From Geotalea sp. SG265 (lineage in GTDB: Bacteria > Desulfobacterota > Desulfuromonadia > Geobacterales > Geobacteraceae), in NCBI RefSeq assembly GCF_022808985.1, contig NZ_JAKZFT010000002.1:62001-126000 (forward strand): a stretch of 64,000 nt of DNA. Reading direction: 5' to 3'. Each line of letters starts with the position of its first letter. The first letter of the stretch is position 1. This document shows positions 22,206 to 31,399 of this stretch, one piece after another. A program made the position numbers and the translations under genes. The notes beneath the pieces were generated by a model. The model searched no databases. It was not told where the DNA came from and was given only the letters and a program-made list of their open reading frames with translations.

Positions 22206-23156
22206 TTAAATGAACAGCGAACTGACAGATTCATCCACGTGAATACGCCTGATGGCCTCGGCCAGCAGGTTAGCCACGGAAAGAACCATGACTTTCTGCG
22301 TTTGGGTGGCCTTTTCCCCCAGCGGAACGGTGTCTGTGACAACGATCCTTTCGATGACCGAGTTATTGATGCGCTCGATTGCAGGCCCGGATAGGACGCC
22401 GTGGGTGGCGCAGGCATAAATCGTCTCGGCGCCGTGGGCCTTGAGGGCGTTGGCCGCCTGGGTCAGGGTTCCGGCGGTATCGATCATATCATCAAGAATG
22501 ATGGCTGTTTTGCCCTTGACATCGCCGATGAGATGCATGACCTCAGCCACGTTGGGACCGGTACGGCGCTTGTCGATAACGGCAAGGGTACAGCCAAGGC
22601 GCTTGGCGAAAGCCCGGGCACGTTCGGTACCACCTGCATCGGGGGAAACCATTACGATCTTGTCAGAGCCATCGGGGAACCGGTTTTTCAGGTGATCGAT
22701 AAGAACCGGAGCGGCATAGAGGTTATCGACGGGGATATTGAAGAAGCCCTGTATCTGGCCCGCGTGGAGGTCCACCGTAACGACACGATCTGCACCGGCG
22801 GTCGTAATAAGATCGGCAACCAGCTTGGAGGAAATAGGGGTACGAGGTGCGGCTTTGCGATCCTGACGGGCGTATCCATAGTAGGGAATGACAACGGTGA
22901 TGGTCGCGGCGGAAGCACGCTTCAAGGCGTCCATCATGATCAGAAGTTCCATCAGGTTGTTGTTGGTGGGAGCACAGGTGGACTGGACGACATAGATATC
23001 CCGGCCACGGACGTTCTCACCTATTTCCACCATGATTTCCCCGTCGGAAAAGGTCTTTACTTTTGCCTGCCCCAACGGCACCTTCAGGCTTTCACAGATC
23101 TTCTCGGCCAGTGCCGGGTTGGAGTTTCCACTGAAGATCCTGATCTTGTTTTCCAT
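22206..23156 (-). CDS. prs: Ribose-phosphate pyrophosphokinase (PRPP synthetase)
   Basis: A 316-residue class I enzyme making PRPP from ribose 5-phosphate and ATP for nucleotide, histidine and NAD synthesis. I used ATG 23156 ([18 protein letters not shown]), which has an AGAGGT RBS and matches the family start; nine further in-frame residues upstream would reach into the tRNA spacer. Motifs: [20 protein letters not shown], the [12 protein letters not shown] region and the PRPP loop [14 protein letters not shown]. It is downstream of tRNA-Gln and ispE. Confidence 0.97.
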   Translation of the reverse strand: MENKIRIFSGNSNPALAEKICESLKVPLGQAKVKTFSDGEIMVEIGENVRGRDIYVVQSTCAPTNNNLMELLIMMDALKRASAATITVVIPYYGYARQDRKAAPRTPISSKLVADLITTAGADRVVTVDLHAGQIQGFFNIPVDNLYAAPVLIDHLKNRFPDGSDKIVMVSPDAGGTERARAFAKRLGCTLAVIDKRRTGPNVAEVMHLIGDVKGKTAIILDDMIDTAGTLTQAANALKAHGAETIYACATHGVLSGPAIERINNSVIERIVVTDTVPLGEKATQTQKVMVLSVANLLAEAIRRIHVDESVSSLFI

Positions 23157-23189
23157 TGACTGCGACCTCTTTTTTTCCAACAAATTTAG

Positions 23190-23264
23190 TGGCTGGGGCG
23201 CCAGGATTTGAACCTGGGAATGCCGGAATCAAAATCCGGTGCCTTACCGCTTGGCGACGCCCCA
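23190..23264 (-). tRNA. tRNA-Gln (anticodon TTG)
   Basis: On the minus strand the sequence starts TGGGGCGTCGCCAAGC, has an anticodon arm CCGGATTTTGATTCCGG with anticodon TTG, a T-arm with GGTTCAAATCC, and ends CGCCCCAGCCA with encoded CCA. All arms pair. It is embedded between ispE and prs, 20 bases after ispE ends, so it is presumably processed from the operon transcript. Confidence 0.97.
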
Positions 23265-23284
23265 ATATCTCTTCTTTCAAGCGC

Positions 23285-24124
23285 TTATAGCGTTTTTACC
23301 GCTGCTACGAACCAGTTGCTCTCCCGGGAAAACTTTTCTGCAGCCTTGCGGGCGACCGCTTCTTCGGCAAAAACACCGAAGACCGTTGAGCCGCTGCCGG
23401 ACATAAGCGAACCGGCGGCACCCTCGTGGAGCAACTGCTGCTTGATCTGCTCGATGACGGGAAACTTGCCGATGGTGACCTTCTCCAGATCGTTGGCGAG
23501 GATCGCGCAGATATCCGCCACACTCCCATAGAAGCGAGGAATAATATCTTCATTTTTTCTGGCTGTCAATTGCAAATTTCGGTAAGCCCAGGCGGTGGAA
23601 ACGGGGAGATTGGGGTTGACGACCACCAGCCATGCGGCTGCCGCATCGACGGCAGCGAGCTTCTCCCCTATTCCCTCGGCAAGGGCCGTTTTTTTGAAGA
23701 TGAAGAAGGGGACGTCCGCGCCCAGCGTGACCCCTATCTCCATCAGCCGCTCGTCGGTCAGATGCAGGTCGAGGATCGCATTCAATCCCATGAGGACTGC
23801 GGCACAGTCACTGCTGCCGCCGCCGAGACCGGCAGCCACCGGAATCTTTTTGACAATTTGGATATCGATGCCCGTAGATCGCCCCGAAAGCTTGAGCAGT
23901 GCATCAGCCGCCCTCCAGGCGATGTTGCCCGGCCCATCGGGCACCCCTTCCTTGCCGCAACTCACCCGGACTCCGGGGGTATCCGACAGGGAAATGCGGA
24001 TGTCGTCACAGAGGTCGATACGCTGCATGATCATGCGCAGGTCGTGATACCCGTCCGGTCGCCGGCGCAGTACATCCAGCCGGTAATTGACCTTCGCCGG
24101 GGCTTTGCATTCTATGGTTTTCAT
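23285..24124 (-). CDS. ispE: 4-diphosphocytidyl-2-C-methyl-D-erythritol kinase
   Basis: A 279-residue GHMP kinase of the MEP isoprenoid pathway; it phosphorylates CDP-methylerythritol at O2. Hallmarks are [22 protein letters not shown], the ATP loop [16 protein letters not shown] (near residue 95) and the C-terminal [18 protein letters not shown] precedes ATG 24124. It is the first gene of the ispE-tRNA-prs-rplY-pth-ychF run. Confidence 0.97.
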   Translation of the reverse strand: MKTIECKAPAKVNYRLDVLRRRPDGYHDLRMIMQRIDLCDDIRISLSDTPGVRVSCGKEGVPDGPGNIAWRAADALLKLSGRSTGIDIQIVKKIPVAAGLGGGSSDCAAVLMGLNAILDLHLTDERLMEIGVTLGADVPFFIFKKTALAEGIGEKLAAVDAAAAWLVVVNPNLPVSTAWAYRNLQLTARKNEDIIPRFYGSVADICAILANDLEKVTIGKFPVIEQIKQQLLHEGAAGSLMSGSGSTVFGVFAEEAVARKAAEKFSRESNWFVAAVKTL

Positions 24125-24214
24125 TGCTTCCCCATCCTTCCTTTAGTGGCAGACCGCTTTTCTAATGCAAATCCGACCATAAATCAAGGGCAAATAAATC
24201 CGAAATCGCGGCAC

Positions 24215-24244
24215 AAAAAAAGGAGGCACACGGTCTGCGCCCCC
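24215..24244 (-). terminator. Terminator after yggS-like gene
   Basis: On the minus strand GGGGGCGCA, loop GACCG, TGTGCCTCC then a seven-T run. The nine-pair stem includes two G-U pairs. It ends the trmFO-maf-yggS transcript before ispE. Confidence 0.75.
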
Positions 24245-24267
24245 TGGCAACTTTTCTATTCGGAAGC

Positions 24268-24966
24268 TCAGCGTACCCGAGCGATCCTCTCACCGAAAAT
24301 GGCCGATCCAATCCTGACCAGGGTGGCACCTTCCTCTATGGCCACCTGAAAATCTCCGGACATACCCATGGAAAGTTCCGTCATCTCCACGTTGGCAATG
24401 CCTTCGTCACCGATCAGCCCGGAGAGTCGCCTTAATTCCCGAAAAAAAGGACGCGCCCCTTCCGGATCGTCGAAAAAAGGGGGCATAGTCATAAGACCTT
24501 TGATGCGCACATGGGAAAGACGGGAAATATCCCGCACCAGATCAAGCACCTGCCCGGAGGAAGAGCCTGATTTGGTGGACTCCCCCGAAACATTCACCTG
24601 GACCAGCACGTCGCAGACCTTGCCCAGTCTCCCCCACTGCCGGTCGATCTCCTGGGCAAGGGACAGCCGGTCCACCGAATGGATCATCGTCACCAGGCCG
24701 GCAATCAGCCTGACCTTGTTGGACTGCAGGCTACCGATGAAGTGCCAGGTCACCGATTCCCGCACCTCCTCGCTTTTCGCCGCCAACTCCTGGACATAGT
24801 TCTCGCCGAAGAGCCGCTGTCCCGCCCTGGCGGCCGCATCGACTGCGGCGGCCGACTGCATCTTGGAAACGGCCACGAGACGCACCGACGACGGCGCACG
24901 GCCCGCTTTGACAGCAGCTGCCGCGATTTTCTCTTCTATTATCCCCAGGTTACCGGCTATGGACAT
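24268..24966 (-). CDS. YggS-family PLP homeostasis protein
   Basis: A 232-residue single-domain alanine-racemase-like barrel (YggS/PROSC/PLPBP) that binds PLP through the lysine in RLVAVSK (about residue 35) but is thought to buffer PLP rather than catalyse. Other motifs: GENYVQE, WHFIGSLQSNK, HSVDRLSLA and MGMSGDFQVAIEEGAT..RIGSAIFG. The true start is ATG 24966 (MSIAGN...); an open frame continues about 150 bases upstream into maf but lacks family similarity. It starts 12 bases after maf. Confidence 0.95.
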   Translation of the reverse strand: MSIAGNLGIIEEKIAAAAVKAGRAPSSVRLVAVSKMQSAAAVDAAARAGQRLFGENYVQELAAKSEEVRESVTWHFIGSLQSNKVRLIAGLVTMIHSVDRLSLAQEIDRQWGRLGKVCDVLVQVNVSGESTKSGSSSGQVLDLVRDISRLSHVRIKGLMTMPPFFDDPEGARPFFRELRRLSGLIGDEGIANVEMTELSMGMSGDFQVAIEEGATLVRIGSAIFGERIARVR

Positions 24967-24977
24967 CGTTACCCCCG

Positions 24978-25556
24978 TCAGATGGCTCCCATTTTCCGGA
25001 GTGCTTCCACCACCTCGCACAGGGGCAGTCCGACCACATTGGAATAGGAGCCTTCGATCTTCTGCACCATGTGGCCAGCGCCCCCCTGGATGGCGTAGGC
25101 TCCCGCCTTGTCGAAGGGGCAACCAGTGCCGATGTAGGCCGCAATCTCCCCATCTCGCAGGCGCTTGAAAAAAACCTTTGTCCGCACCGCTTCGGCAGAG
25201 ATATTGCCTGTTTCCCGGTCGATCACGGCAAAGCCGGTGATGACCTCATGGGCGACACCAGAGAGTTTCTTCAGCATCCGCTCCGCATCGGCGGAATCCG
25301 CAGGCTTGCCCATGATCTCCCCATCACAGACAACAATGGTGTCGGCACCTATGAAAAAACGTCCATGCCCTTTCCCGGCAACTGTTTCCGCCTTGGAACG
25401 GGCCAGCCGCAGCACATGCTCTTCGGGACTTTCACCCGGCATGAGGCTTTCGTCCACGTCGCCCGGCATCACCTGGAAATCGATCCCGGCAGAAGCAAGT
25501 AGTTCCACGCGGCGCGGCGACGCCGATGCCAGAACGATATTAAAGGTTTTCGGCAT
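24978..25556 (-). CDS. maf: Maf-family nucleoside triphosphate pyrophosphatase
   Basis: A 192-residue house-cleaning NTP pyrophosphatase that hydrolyses dTTP/UTP or modified nucleotides. Hallmarks are the start IVLASASPRRVELL (with the catalytic loop SxSPRR), EEHVLRLARSKA, IGADTIVVCDGE (metal-binding), RMLKKLSG..HEVITGF and GCPFDKAGAYAIQG. The first 17 bases overlap the end of the small membrane-protein gene upstream, so it is probably translationally coupled. Confidence 0.96.
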   Translation of the reverse strand: MPKTFNIVLASASPRRVELLASAGIDFQVMPGDVDESLMPGESPEEHVLRLARSKAETVAGKGHGRFFIGADTIVVCDGEIMGKPADSADAERMLKKLSGVAHEVITGFAVIDRETGNISAEAVRTKVFFKRLRDGEIAAYIGTGCPFDKAGAYAIQGGAGHMVQKIEGSYSNVVGLPLCEVVEALRKMGAI

Positions 25557-25830
25557 CCCGGTGCTCCCTCTCCTTTTTTTCCCGCTCCCTCATCTCGCAC
25601 AGGGCCTTCAACCGCTCCTGCTCCTCCCAGTGCTTTTTCCAGTCCTTTTTCCTGACGAAGTGCAGGACGACGGCGCCACCGATGATCATCACCCCCCAGA
25701 AGACCTGGGTCGCCTCACCGGTAGTCACGCCGGAGACGAGGCAAAAAATACCCATGAGGATCAGCAAGGCCTCCAAGGAAAAAAGCCGGCCGATGAGGGA
25801 GATTTCCTGTTTCTCTTTATCTCTGTCCAT
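25540..25830 (-). CDS. Small membrane protein of unknown function
   Basis: A 96-residue protein. A short polar start precedes two hydrophobic helices at about 17-36 and 42-59 (a tight hairpin), followed by a highly charged Lys/Glu/Arg tail of about 37 residues likely to form a helix in the cytoplasm. No family is recognised. It overlaps maf and follows trmFO by 30 bases with its own GAGG RBS, so it is a genuine operon member rather than a chance frame. Confidence 0.7.
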   Translation of the reverse strand: MDRDKEKQEISLIGRLFSLEALLILMGIFCLVSGVTTGEATQVFWGVMIIGGAVVLHFVRKKDWKKHWEEQERLKALCEMREREKKEREHRDAENL

Positions 25831-25860
25831 AAATACCTCGTAGTTGAGGAACGTTTCCGG

Positions 25861-27168
25861 TCAGCGGATATTTTCCTGCCAGGCTGCCAGTTCGGCTAGG
25901 GCCCGTTCCGCCAGCCTGGCCCGTTTTTCCTTCTTTTTGACCTTTCCGGCAAGTTCGGGGAAAAGGCCGTAATTGACATTCATCGGCTGGAAATGCCGCG
26001 CCTCGGCATTGGTAATATGGTGAACCAATGCCCCGAGGGCCGTCGCTGGCGGCGGCACCGTCGGCACCAGCCCCTGTGCCAGTCTGGCACCGTTGATGCC
26101 TGCCAGAAAGCCGCTCCCCGCCGATTCCACATAGCCCTCGACACCGGTGATCTGGCCGGCGAAAAAGATGCGCGAGGTGTCCTGCAGCTGGAAGGTGGGC
26201 AGCAGAAGCCGCGGCGCGTTGATGAAGGTGTTGCGGTGCATAGAGCCGAGCCTGATGAAATCTGCCTGCTCCAGTCCGGGAATCATGCTGAAAATACGCC
26301 GCTGCTCGGGATAGGTGAGCTTGGTCTGGAAGCCGACCAGGTTGAACAGGGTACCTTCACGGTTTTCCTGCCTGAGCTGCACCACCGCATACGGTTCCGC
26401 GCCGCTCCGCGGGTCCGCGAGCCCCACCGGCTTCATGGGGCCGAAGCGCAGCGTTTCGGGTCCGCGCTCAGCCATCTCCTCGATGGGCATGCATCCCTCA
26501 AAGTGTACCACCTTTTCGAAATCCCTGGCGGCAACCTTGTCTCCCGCCACCAGAGCGGCAACGAACATCCTGTAAGTCGCCTCGTCCATGGGGCAGTTCA
26601 GGTAATCGTCCCCCTCACCCTTGCCGTAGCGGGAGGCGCGAAAAGCCTTGCTGAAATCGATGGATTCTGCAGTGACAATGGGAGCAATGGCATCGTAAAA
26701 ATACAGGTAGCTGCCGGTATGGGTGGCGATGCCGGCGGCGAGACGCTCGCTGGTGAGCGGTCCGGAAGCGATGATGACGATGCCCTTCCCGGGGATTTCG
26801 CCGACCTCGCCGGTTACGACCCGAATCAGCGGGTGTTGGGCGATCTTTGCGGTAATGTAAGAGGAGAAAAGCTGCCGGTCGACGGCCAGTGCCCCGCCGG
26901 CAGGGACACGGGTGGCCAGGGCGGCAGCCATGAACAGGGACCCGCAGCGTTTCAGCTCCTCCTTGAGGAGACCGACCGCATTGTCCAGGGATTCCCCCCG
27001 CAAGGAGTTCGAGCAGACCAGCTCGGCCAGCCCGGGGAGATGATGGGCGGGAGAGTATTTTCCCGGCTTCATCTCGTGGAGTGCCACCACCACGCCACGT
27101 TCGGCAGCCTGCCAGGCGGCCTCGCAGCCGGCCAGTCCACCGCCGATAATGGTAATTTCGTTGCTCAT
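25861..27168 (-). CDS. trmFO: TrmFO, folate-dependent tRNA m5U54 methyltransferase
   Basis: A 435-residue flavoprotein that uses methylene-tetrahydrofolate and FAD to methylate U54 in the T-loop of tRNA. Signatures are the N-terminal FAD loop [73 protein letters not shown] and [21 protein letters not shown]. The start is placed at ATG 27168 because the FAD loop must be close to the N-terminus; 13 extra codons could precede it. In many bacteria it follows topA directly, but here two small plus-strand genes intervene. Confidence 0.96.
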   Translation of the reverse strand: MSNEITIIGGGLAGCEAAWQAAERGVVVALHEMKPGKYSPAHHLPGLAELVCSNSLRGESLDNAVGLLKEELKRCGSLFMAAALATRVPAGGALAVDRQLFSSYITAKIAQHPLIRVVTGEVGEIPGKGIVIIASGPLTSERLAAGIATHTGSYLYFYDAIAPIVTAESIDFSKAFRASRYGKGEGDDYLNCPMDEATYRMFVAALVAGDKVAARDFEKVVHFEGCMPIEEMAERGPETLRFGPMKPVGLADPRSGAEPYAVVQLRQENREGTLFNLVGFQTKLTYPEQRRIFSMIPGLEQADFIRLGSMHRNTFINAPRLLLPTFQLQDTSRIFFAGQITGVEGYVESAGSGFLAGINGARLAQGLVPTVPPPATALGALVHHITNAEARHFQPMNVNYGLFPELAGKVKKKEKRARLAERALAELAAWQENIR

Positions 27169-27402
27169 GCTCAATCTCTGAAGTGTATTTGCCTTCACCA
27201 TCGGCAACGGCGCCCCTCGGTCCGTCCCGGCGCCGATTCATACTGTGTACCAAATGGGTTGGCTATTTACAAGTTCAATCATCGCGGATCTGCGCCGATA
27301 CCAATACCCGCTCGTTGAAATAGCTGTCGGACGTCCCACATGCCGCCATTATGGGGTATACTTTTTACTTGAGTTCCATCCCAATACGGAGGTGGGGTTA
27401 TC

Positions 27403-27615
27403 GTGGACATCAGGGTCATTTACAACGACGGCAGCATAGGGACGGTGCCCGCCCGCTCGCTGGAATACCGGATTGCCAGGAAAGAAATCCATGCCTTCCA
27501 GAGATCCAGCGGATGGGTCTTGATCGAGCAGGGACCGCTGCGGAAGGATTACCAGAGCGCATCCTATGGCGGATCGAAGAAGCGGGAGACCGACTACGAC
27601 AACTATGTGGGGTAG
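27403..27615 (+). CDS. Small hypothetical protein, first of a tandem paralog pair
   Basis: A 70-residue protein starting (M)DIRVIYNDGS, with a central motif FQRSSGWVLI and a basic/aromatic tail containing SYGGSKKRET. No domain known to me matches. The next gene (27660) has the same layout: IRVIY.DG at the start, F(E/Q)RSSGW in the middle and YGG.(G/S)K at the end. The start is GTG 27403; GGAGGTGGGG lies upstream (27390-27399). A TATACT at 27357-27362 may be its -10 element, but no good -35 was seen. It sits alone on the plus strand between two minus-strand housekeeping genes. Confidence 0.7.
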   Translation: MDIRVIYNDGSIGTVPARSLEYRIARKEIHAFQRSSGWVLIEQGPLRKDYQSASYGGSKKRETDYDNYVG

Positions 27616-27659
27616 CGGCTCATGGTGACGCCAAAACAGTTACAGGGGAGGAAATCGCC

Positions 27660-27860
27660 GTGAAGATACGGGTCATATATGCGGATGGAGTCGTTGCATC
27701 GGTGCCGACCTCGGTAGTCGGCCGGCTGATAGAGCTGAACCAGATAGTGGCCTTCGAGAGATCATCGGGCTGGGCCTGCATAGGAGAAGATCCCATCAGG
27801 CAAAAGATGCAGCCCTATGGCGGACCGGGGAAGCGGCGGTACGATCGTTATCTTAACTAG
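27660..27860 (+). CDS. Small hypothetical protein, second of a tandem paralog pair
   Basis: GTG 27660 follows GGGGAGG by eight bases and gives 66 residues: MKIRVIYADG, then VAFERSSGWACIGEDPIR, then a tail with YGGPGKRRY. It is clearly related to the protein at 27403 but diverged at roughly half of the positions, so the duplication is not recent. An in-frame extension upstream overlaps the first gene in another frame and is not credible. The two genes are 44 bases apart and probably co-transcribed. The function is unknown. Confidence 0.7.
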   Translation: MKIRVIYADGVVASVPTSVVGRLIELNQIVAFERSSGWACIGEDPIRQKMQPYGGPGKRRYDRYLN

Positions 27861-27925
27861 ATTATCTCCGAAATAACTGCGTTTTTGCAGCTGAAGCAGC
27901 AAACCGGATGGCAGATACTCTATAT

Positions 27926-27944
27926 AAAAAAGCGAATGATCGCT
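27926..27944 (-). terminator. Weak terminator of topA
   Basis: On the minus strand AGCGA, loop TCAT, TCGCT followed by TTTTTATATAG, about 30 bases after the topA stop. The stem is short (five to six pairs). Confidence 0.5.
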
Positions 27945-27975
27945 CCTTCGCCTGCTCGCTCAGTCGGTGCAGGGG

Positions 27976-30243
27976 CTACTTTTCCTTGCCCCCCTCCTTG
28001 TAATCGCACCCCTCTTTGGGGCACTTGAGGAACTCCCCTTCCCGCTTGTAGACCTTCTTCACCAGCAGGGGAAAGCCGCACTTGGGGCAGGGTTTTTCAA
28101 CCGGCAGGTCCCAGAGGGCGAATTTGCACTGGGGGTAGCGGTTGCAGGAATAAAACATCTTACCATAGCGGGATTTCTTCTCGGTCAGCTCCCCCTCGCC
28201 GCATTCGACGCACTTGATGCCGGTGCTCTTCGGTTTTACCAGCGGCTGCATGTTCTTGCAGGCGGGATAGGCGGAGCAGGCCAGGTATTTGCCGAAACGC
28301 CCCTCCTTGATCAGCATCCTGCTGCCGCACTTCTCGCAGTTCTCCTCGGAGAAGACCGGCTCGACCGGCTCTTTCTTGTCCTTGTCCAGGGGGCGGATGT
28401 ACTTGCACTCGGGATAGCCCGAGCAGGCAAAGAATTTGCCGAACTTGCCCAGCTTCACCACCAGCGGTTTGCCGCATTCGGGGCAGATCTCGTTGGTGGC
28501 CTCGGTGGTCAGATCCGACTTGTTGACCTCCCCCTCCTTCTGCTTGAGAAGATTGTGAAACGGCTGCCAGAACTCGTGGAGGAGCGGTTTCCATTTCTTC
28601 TCCCCCCGGGAAACCTGGTCCAGTTCCTCTTCCAGGGATGCGGTGAAGTTGTAATCCACGTACTTGGTGAAGTGGTTGACCAAGAGGTCGCTGACCACCA
28701 TTCCCACATCCTCGGGAAAGAAGCGCTTCTTGTCCAGGCGGGCATATTTGCGCTCCACCAGGGTATTCATGATGCTGGCATAGGTGGATGGCCGGCCGAT
28801 GCCGTATTCCTCCAGTGTCTTGACCAGGGTCGCCTCCGTATAGCGCGGCGGTGGCTGGGTGAAATGCTGCTCTGGCAGTAGTTCGTTGAGCTGCAAGGCA
28901 TCCCCCTCGTTCAGCGGCGGTAGCACCCCTTCCTTCTCCTCTGCCTCGTCGTCCACCCCCTCGATATAGAGCTTCATAAAGCCGGGGAAGCGGATCACCG
29001 TTCCGGCGACCCTGAATTTATAGCCTTTACCGGCGCCGATGTCCACCGAGGTCTGATCTAGCAGGGCTTCCGCCATCTGACAGGCAACGGCCCGTTTCCA
29101 GATCAAGTCGTAGAGCTTGAACTGGTCCGACGAAAGAAACTTTTTCAGCTCCACCGGCGTTTTACTGATGTAGGTGGGACGGATCGCCTCGTGGGCCTCC
29201 TGGGCATTCTTCGCTTTGTTTTTGAAGACCCGTGGCTTGGCAAGGGCATACTCCTTGCCGTAGAGACTGGTGATGACCTGATGGGCCTCGTCCAGTGCCT
29301 GCTGGGAGAGAACGACGCTGTCCGTACGCATGTAGGTGATAAGACCGACGGTCCCCTCGCCGATGTCGATCCCCTCGTACAGCTTCTGGGCGATGGACAT
29401 GGTCTTTTTCGCGGAAAAACCCAGTTTGCGTGCCGCTTCCTGCTGCAGGGTGGAGGTGGTGAATGGGGGAGAAGGCTGGCGCTTGCGTTCGCTTTTGGTA
29501 ACCTTCTCCACGGCGTAACTGGCTTTGCCGAGTATACCGATCAAGCTGGCGGCAGCATCTTTATTCGGGATGTCGAATTTCCCCAGCTTCTTGCCGTCCG
29601 CCTCCACCAGGTTGGCGGTGAAGCGCTGCTTGCCCGAGGTGGACAGGTCGGCACCGATCGTCCAGTATTCCTGCTCGATAAATGCTTGAATTTCCTTCTC
29701 CCGCTCGCAGATCAGGCGCAGCGCCACCGACTGGACCCGTCCGGCGGAAAGGCCATAGCGGATCTTCTTCCAAAGAAAGGGGGAGAGGTTGAAGCCGACC
29801 AGGTAGTCCAGCACCGAGCGGGCCTGCTGGGCGTCCACCAGCTCGTGGGAGATGCTCCGGGGGTTCTCCACCGCATTGACGATGGCCCCCTTAGTTATCT
29901 CATGGAAGACGACCCGCTTGACGTCGATCGCGGGCTTCTTGTCCAGCCCCAGCGCCGCCAGCAGGTGCCAGGAAATGGCCTCTCCCTCCCGGTCGGGGTC
30001 TGTAGCCAAAAGCAGCACATCCGACTGCTTGAGCTCTTTCTTGATGGCGTCGATGTGCTTCTTGCTCTCGGGAAGAACGGCATACTTCGGCTCGAAATCG
30101 TGTTCGATATCGACCGACCCCTGCTTGCTGGGCAGGGCACGCACATGGCCGAAGGAGGCCAGCACTTTATAATCGGGACCGAGGAATTTCTCGATGGTTT
30201 TGGCCTTGGCCGGAGATTCGACGATGACAAGGTGTTGGGACAT
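27976..30243 (-). CDS. topA: DNA topoisomerase I
   Basis: A 755-residue type IA topoisomerase that relaxes negative supercoils. The TOPRIM domain starts HLVIVESPAKAKTIEKFLG and carries DPDREGEAISWHL. The active-site tyrosine lies in GLITYMRTDS (near residue 305). Four C-terminal zinc-ribbon units follow: CPECGKPLVVK, CEKCGSRMLIK, CVECGEGEL and CPKCGFPLL, each with a second CxxxxxxxC-type half. It starts 17 bases after dprA ends, so they form an operon. Confidence 0.98.
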   Translation of the reverse strand: MSQHLVIVESPAKAKTIEKFLGPDYKVLASFGHVRALPSKQGSVDIEHDFEPKYAVLPESKKHIDAIKKELKQSDVLLLATDPDREGEAISWHLLAALGLDKKPAIDVKRVVFHEITKGAIVNAVENPRSISHELVDAQQARSVLDYLVGFNLSPFLWKKIRYGLSAGRVQSVALRLICEREKEIQAFIEQEYWTIGADLSTSGKQRFTANLVEADGKKLGKFDIPNKDAAASLIGILGKASYAVEKVTKSERKRQPSPPFTTSTLQQEAARKLGFSAKKTMSIAQKLYEGIDIGEGTVGLITYMRTDSVVLSQQALDEAHQVITSLYGKEYALAKPRVFKNKAKNAQEAHEAIRPTYISKTPVELKKFLSSDQFKLYDLIWKRAVACQMAEALLDQTSVDIGAGKGYKFRVAGTVIRFPGFMKLYIEGVDDEAEEKEGVLPPLNEGDALQLNELLPEQHFTQPPPRYTEATLVKTLEEYGIGRPSTYASIMNTLVERKYARLDKKRFFPEDVGMVVSDLLVNHFTKYVDYNFTASLEEELDQVSRGEKKWKPLLHEFWQPFHNLLKQKEGEVNKSDLTTEATNEICPECGKPLVVKLGKFGKFFACSGYPECKYIRPLDKDKKEPVEPVFSEENCEKCGSRMLIKEGRFGKYLACSAYPACKNMQPLVKPKSTGIKCVECGEGELTEKKSRYGKMFYSCNRYPQCKFALWDLPVEKPCPKCGFPLLVKKVYKREGEFLKCPKEGCDYKEGGKEK

Positions 30244-30259
30244 AGTATTTCACCGATAA

Positions 30260-31342
30260 TTATTTTGATATGCAGAAATATTTGCCGGGAAGCTGCACCA
30301 CAGCCCCCTTCAGCTCCAGGCGGAGTAAAATAGCCGAAAGGTCGGACACTGTCAATTCACTTCTGAAGATGATTTCATCCATGTGCAGCGGCGCTTCGGC
30401 CAGCAGGGTGAAGATTCCTGCCTCCTGGGGGGTGAGGCTGAAGCTGTCACCGGCAGGCGCCTCACCAGCGATTGTCTTCGGCAGGTGCAGCTCCTCCAGA
30501 ATATCCCCCACCTCTTCCACCAGTTTCGCCCCCTGCTTGATCAGCAGGTTCGTCCCCCGTGAATTACTACTGTTGATATTACCAGGAATGGCGAAAATTT
30601 CCCGCCCCTGATCTAGGGCACAACGTGCGGTAATCAATGACCCGCTGTTCTGCACCGCCTCCACCACCAGCACTCCCTTGGAGAGGCCGCTGATGATGCG
30701 GTTGCGGCGGGGAAAGTTCTCCGGCAGGGGGGTGGTGCCCATTGGAAATTCGGAGATAAGCGCTCCCTTTTCTTCCATCTCCCTGAAGAGGGGGCGGTTT
30801 TCCGGCGGATAGACCAGATCGATGCCGCAGCCGAGGACGCCGATGCTCCGACCTCCGGCTTTCAACGCCCCCCTGTGGGCAGCCGTATCCACCCCCCTGG
30901 CCATCCCCGAGACCACTGTAACGCCATTCTGCGCCAGCTCGCCGGCGAGCCGCTCCGTGGTCATCAACCCATAGGTGGAGGCACGACGGGAGCCGACAAT
31001 GGCAAGGGAAGTCTCCGCACCAAGCAGGTGCCCTTTCACATACAGGTAGGGGGGCGGATCGCTGATCTGCAGCAGGATCTTCGGGTAATCCGCTGCCATG
31101 AAGTCAACGATGCGGGCGCCGTTCTTCGCCACCGCTACGCACTCCAGATCGGCAATACGCCGGTAATCATGGGCAGCAATGGACGCTGCCAGGGAGGGAG
31201 AAATCCCCCTGACCCGCCCCAGCTCTTCAGATGAAGCCTTGAGCACGCGCTCCGGAGTCTCGAACGTCTCCAGGAGCCTGCGGAAGGTGACGTTGCCCAC
31301 GCCCGGAACGGATTTGAGGGCAAACCAGTAATAATGATCCAT
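30260..31342 (-). CDS. dprA: DprA/Smf, DNA-processing protein
   Basis: A 360-residue protein that loads RecA on single-stranded DNA in transformation. An N-terminal SAM/HhH-like part contains LKSVPGVGNVTFRRLLETF. The Rossmann domain begins IVGSRRASTYG (about 118) with VVSGMARGVDTAAHRGAL and FPRRNRIISGLS. A C-terminal winged-helix (about 300-360) follows. It is unusual that ATG 31342 has no Shine-Dalgarno and lies only five bases beyond the T-run of the terminator of the upstream LysM gene. Expression therefore needs terminator read-through or a near-leaderless start. Confidence 0.96.
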   Translation of the reverse strand: MDHYYWFALKSVPGVGNVTFRRLLETFETPERVLKASSEELGRVRGISPSLAASIAAHDYRRIADLECVAVAKNGARIVDFMAADYPKILLQISDPPPYLYVKGHLLGAETSLAIVGSRRASTYGLMTTERLAGELAQNGVTVVSGMARGVDTAAHRGALKAGGRSIGVLGCGIDLVYPPENRPLFREMEEKGALISEFPMGTTPLPENFPRRNRIISGLSKGVLVVEAVQNSGSLITARCALDQGREIFAIPGNINSSNSRGTNLLIKQGAKLVEEVGDILEELHLPKTIAGEAPAGDSFSLTPQEAGIFTLLAEAPLHMDEIIFRSELTVSDLSAILLRLELKGAVVQLPGKYFCISK

Positions 31343-31347
31343 AGGAG

Positions 31348-31380
31348 AAAAAAAAGGACCGACACCCGGTGTCAGTCCCC
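31348..31380 (-). terminator. Terminator of the cpoB-LysM transcript, abutting dprA
   Basis: On the minus strand GGACTGACACC, loop, GGTGTCGGTCC and then eight Ts. It ends five bases before the dprA start codon. Confidence 0.85.
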
Positions 31381-31399
31381 CTTGCGAATGGTGGCGATG

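Noticed and set aside
24967-25122. N-terminal extension of the yggS-like gene by 52 codons
   Set aside because: The extension overlaps maf in another frame and has no similarity to the family, whereas MSIAGN... at 24966 matches family starts.
29191-30333. Long open frame (380 codons) antisense to topA
   Set aside because: It is opposite a fully conserved topA and is typical of frames that arise opposite GC-rich genes. No protein family features are seen.
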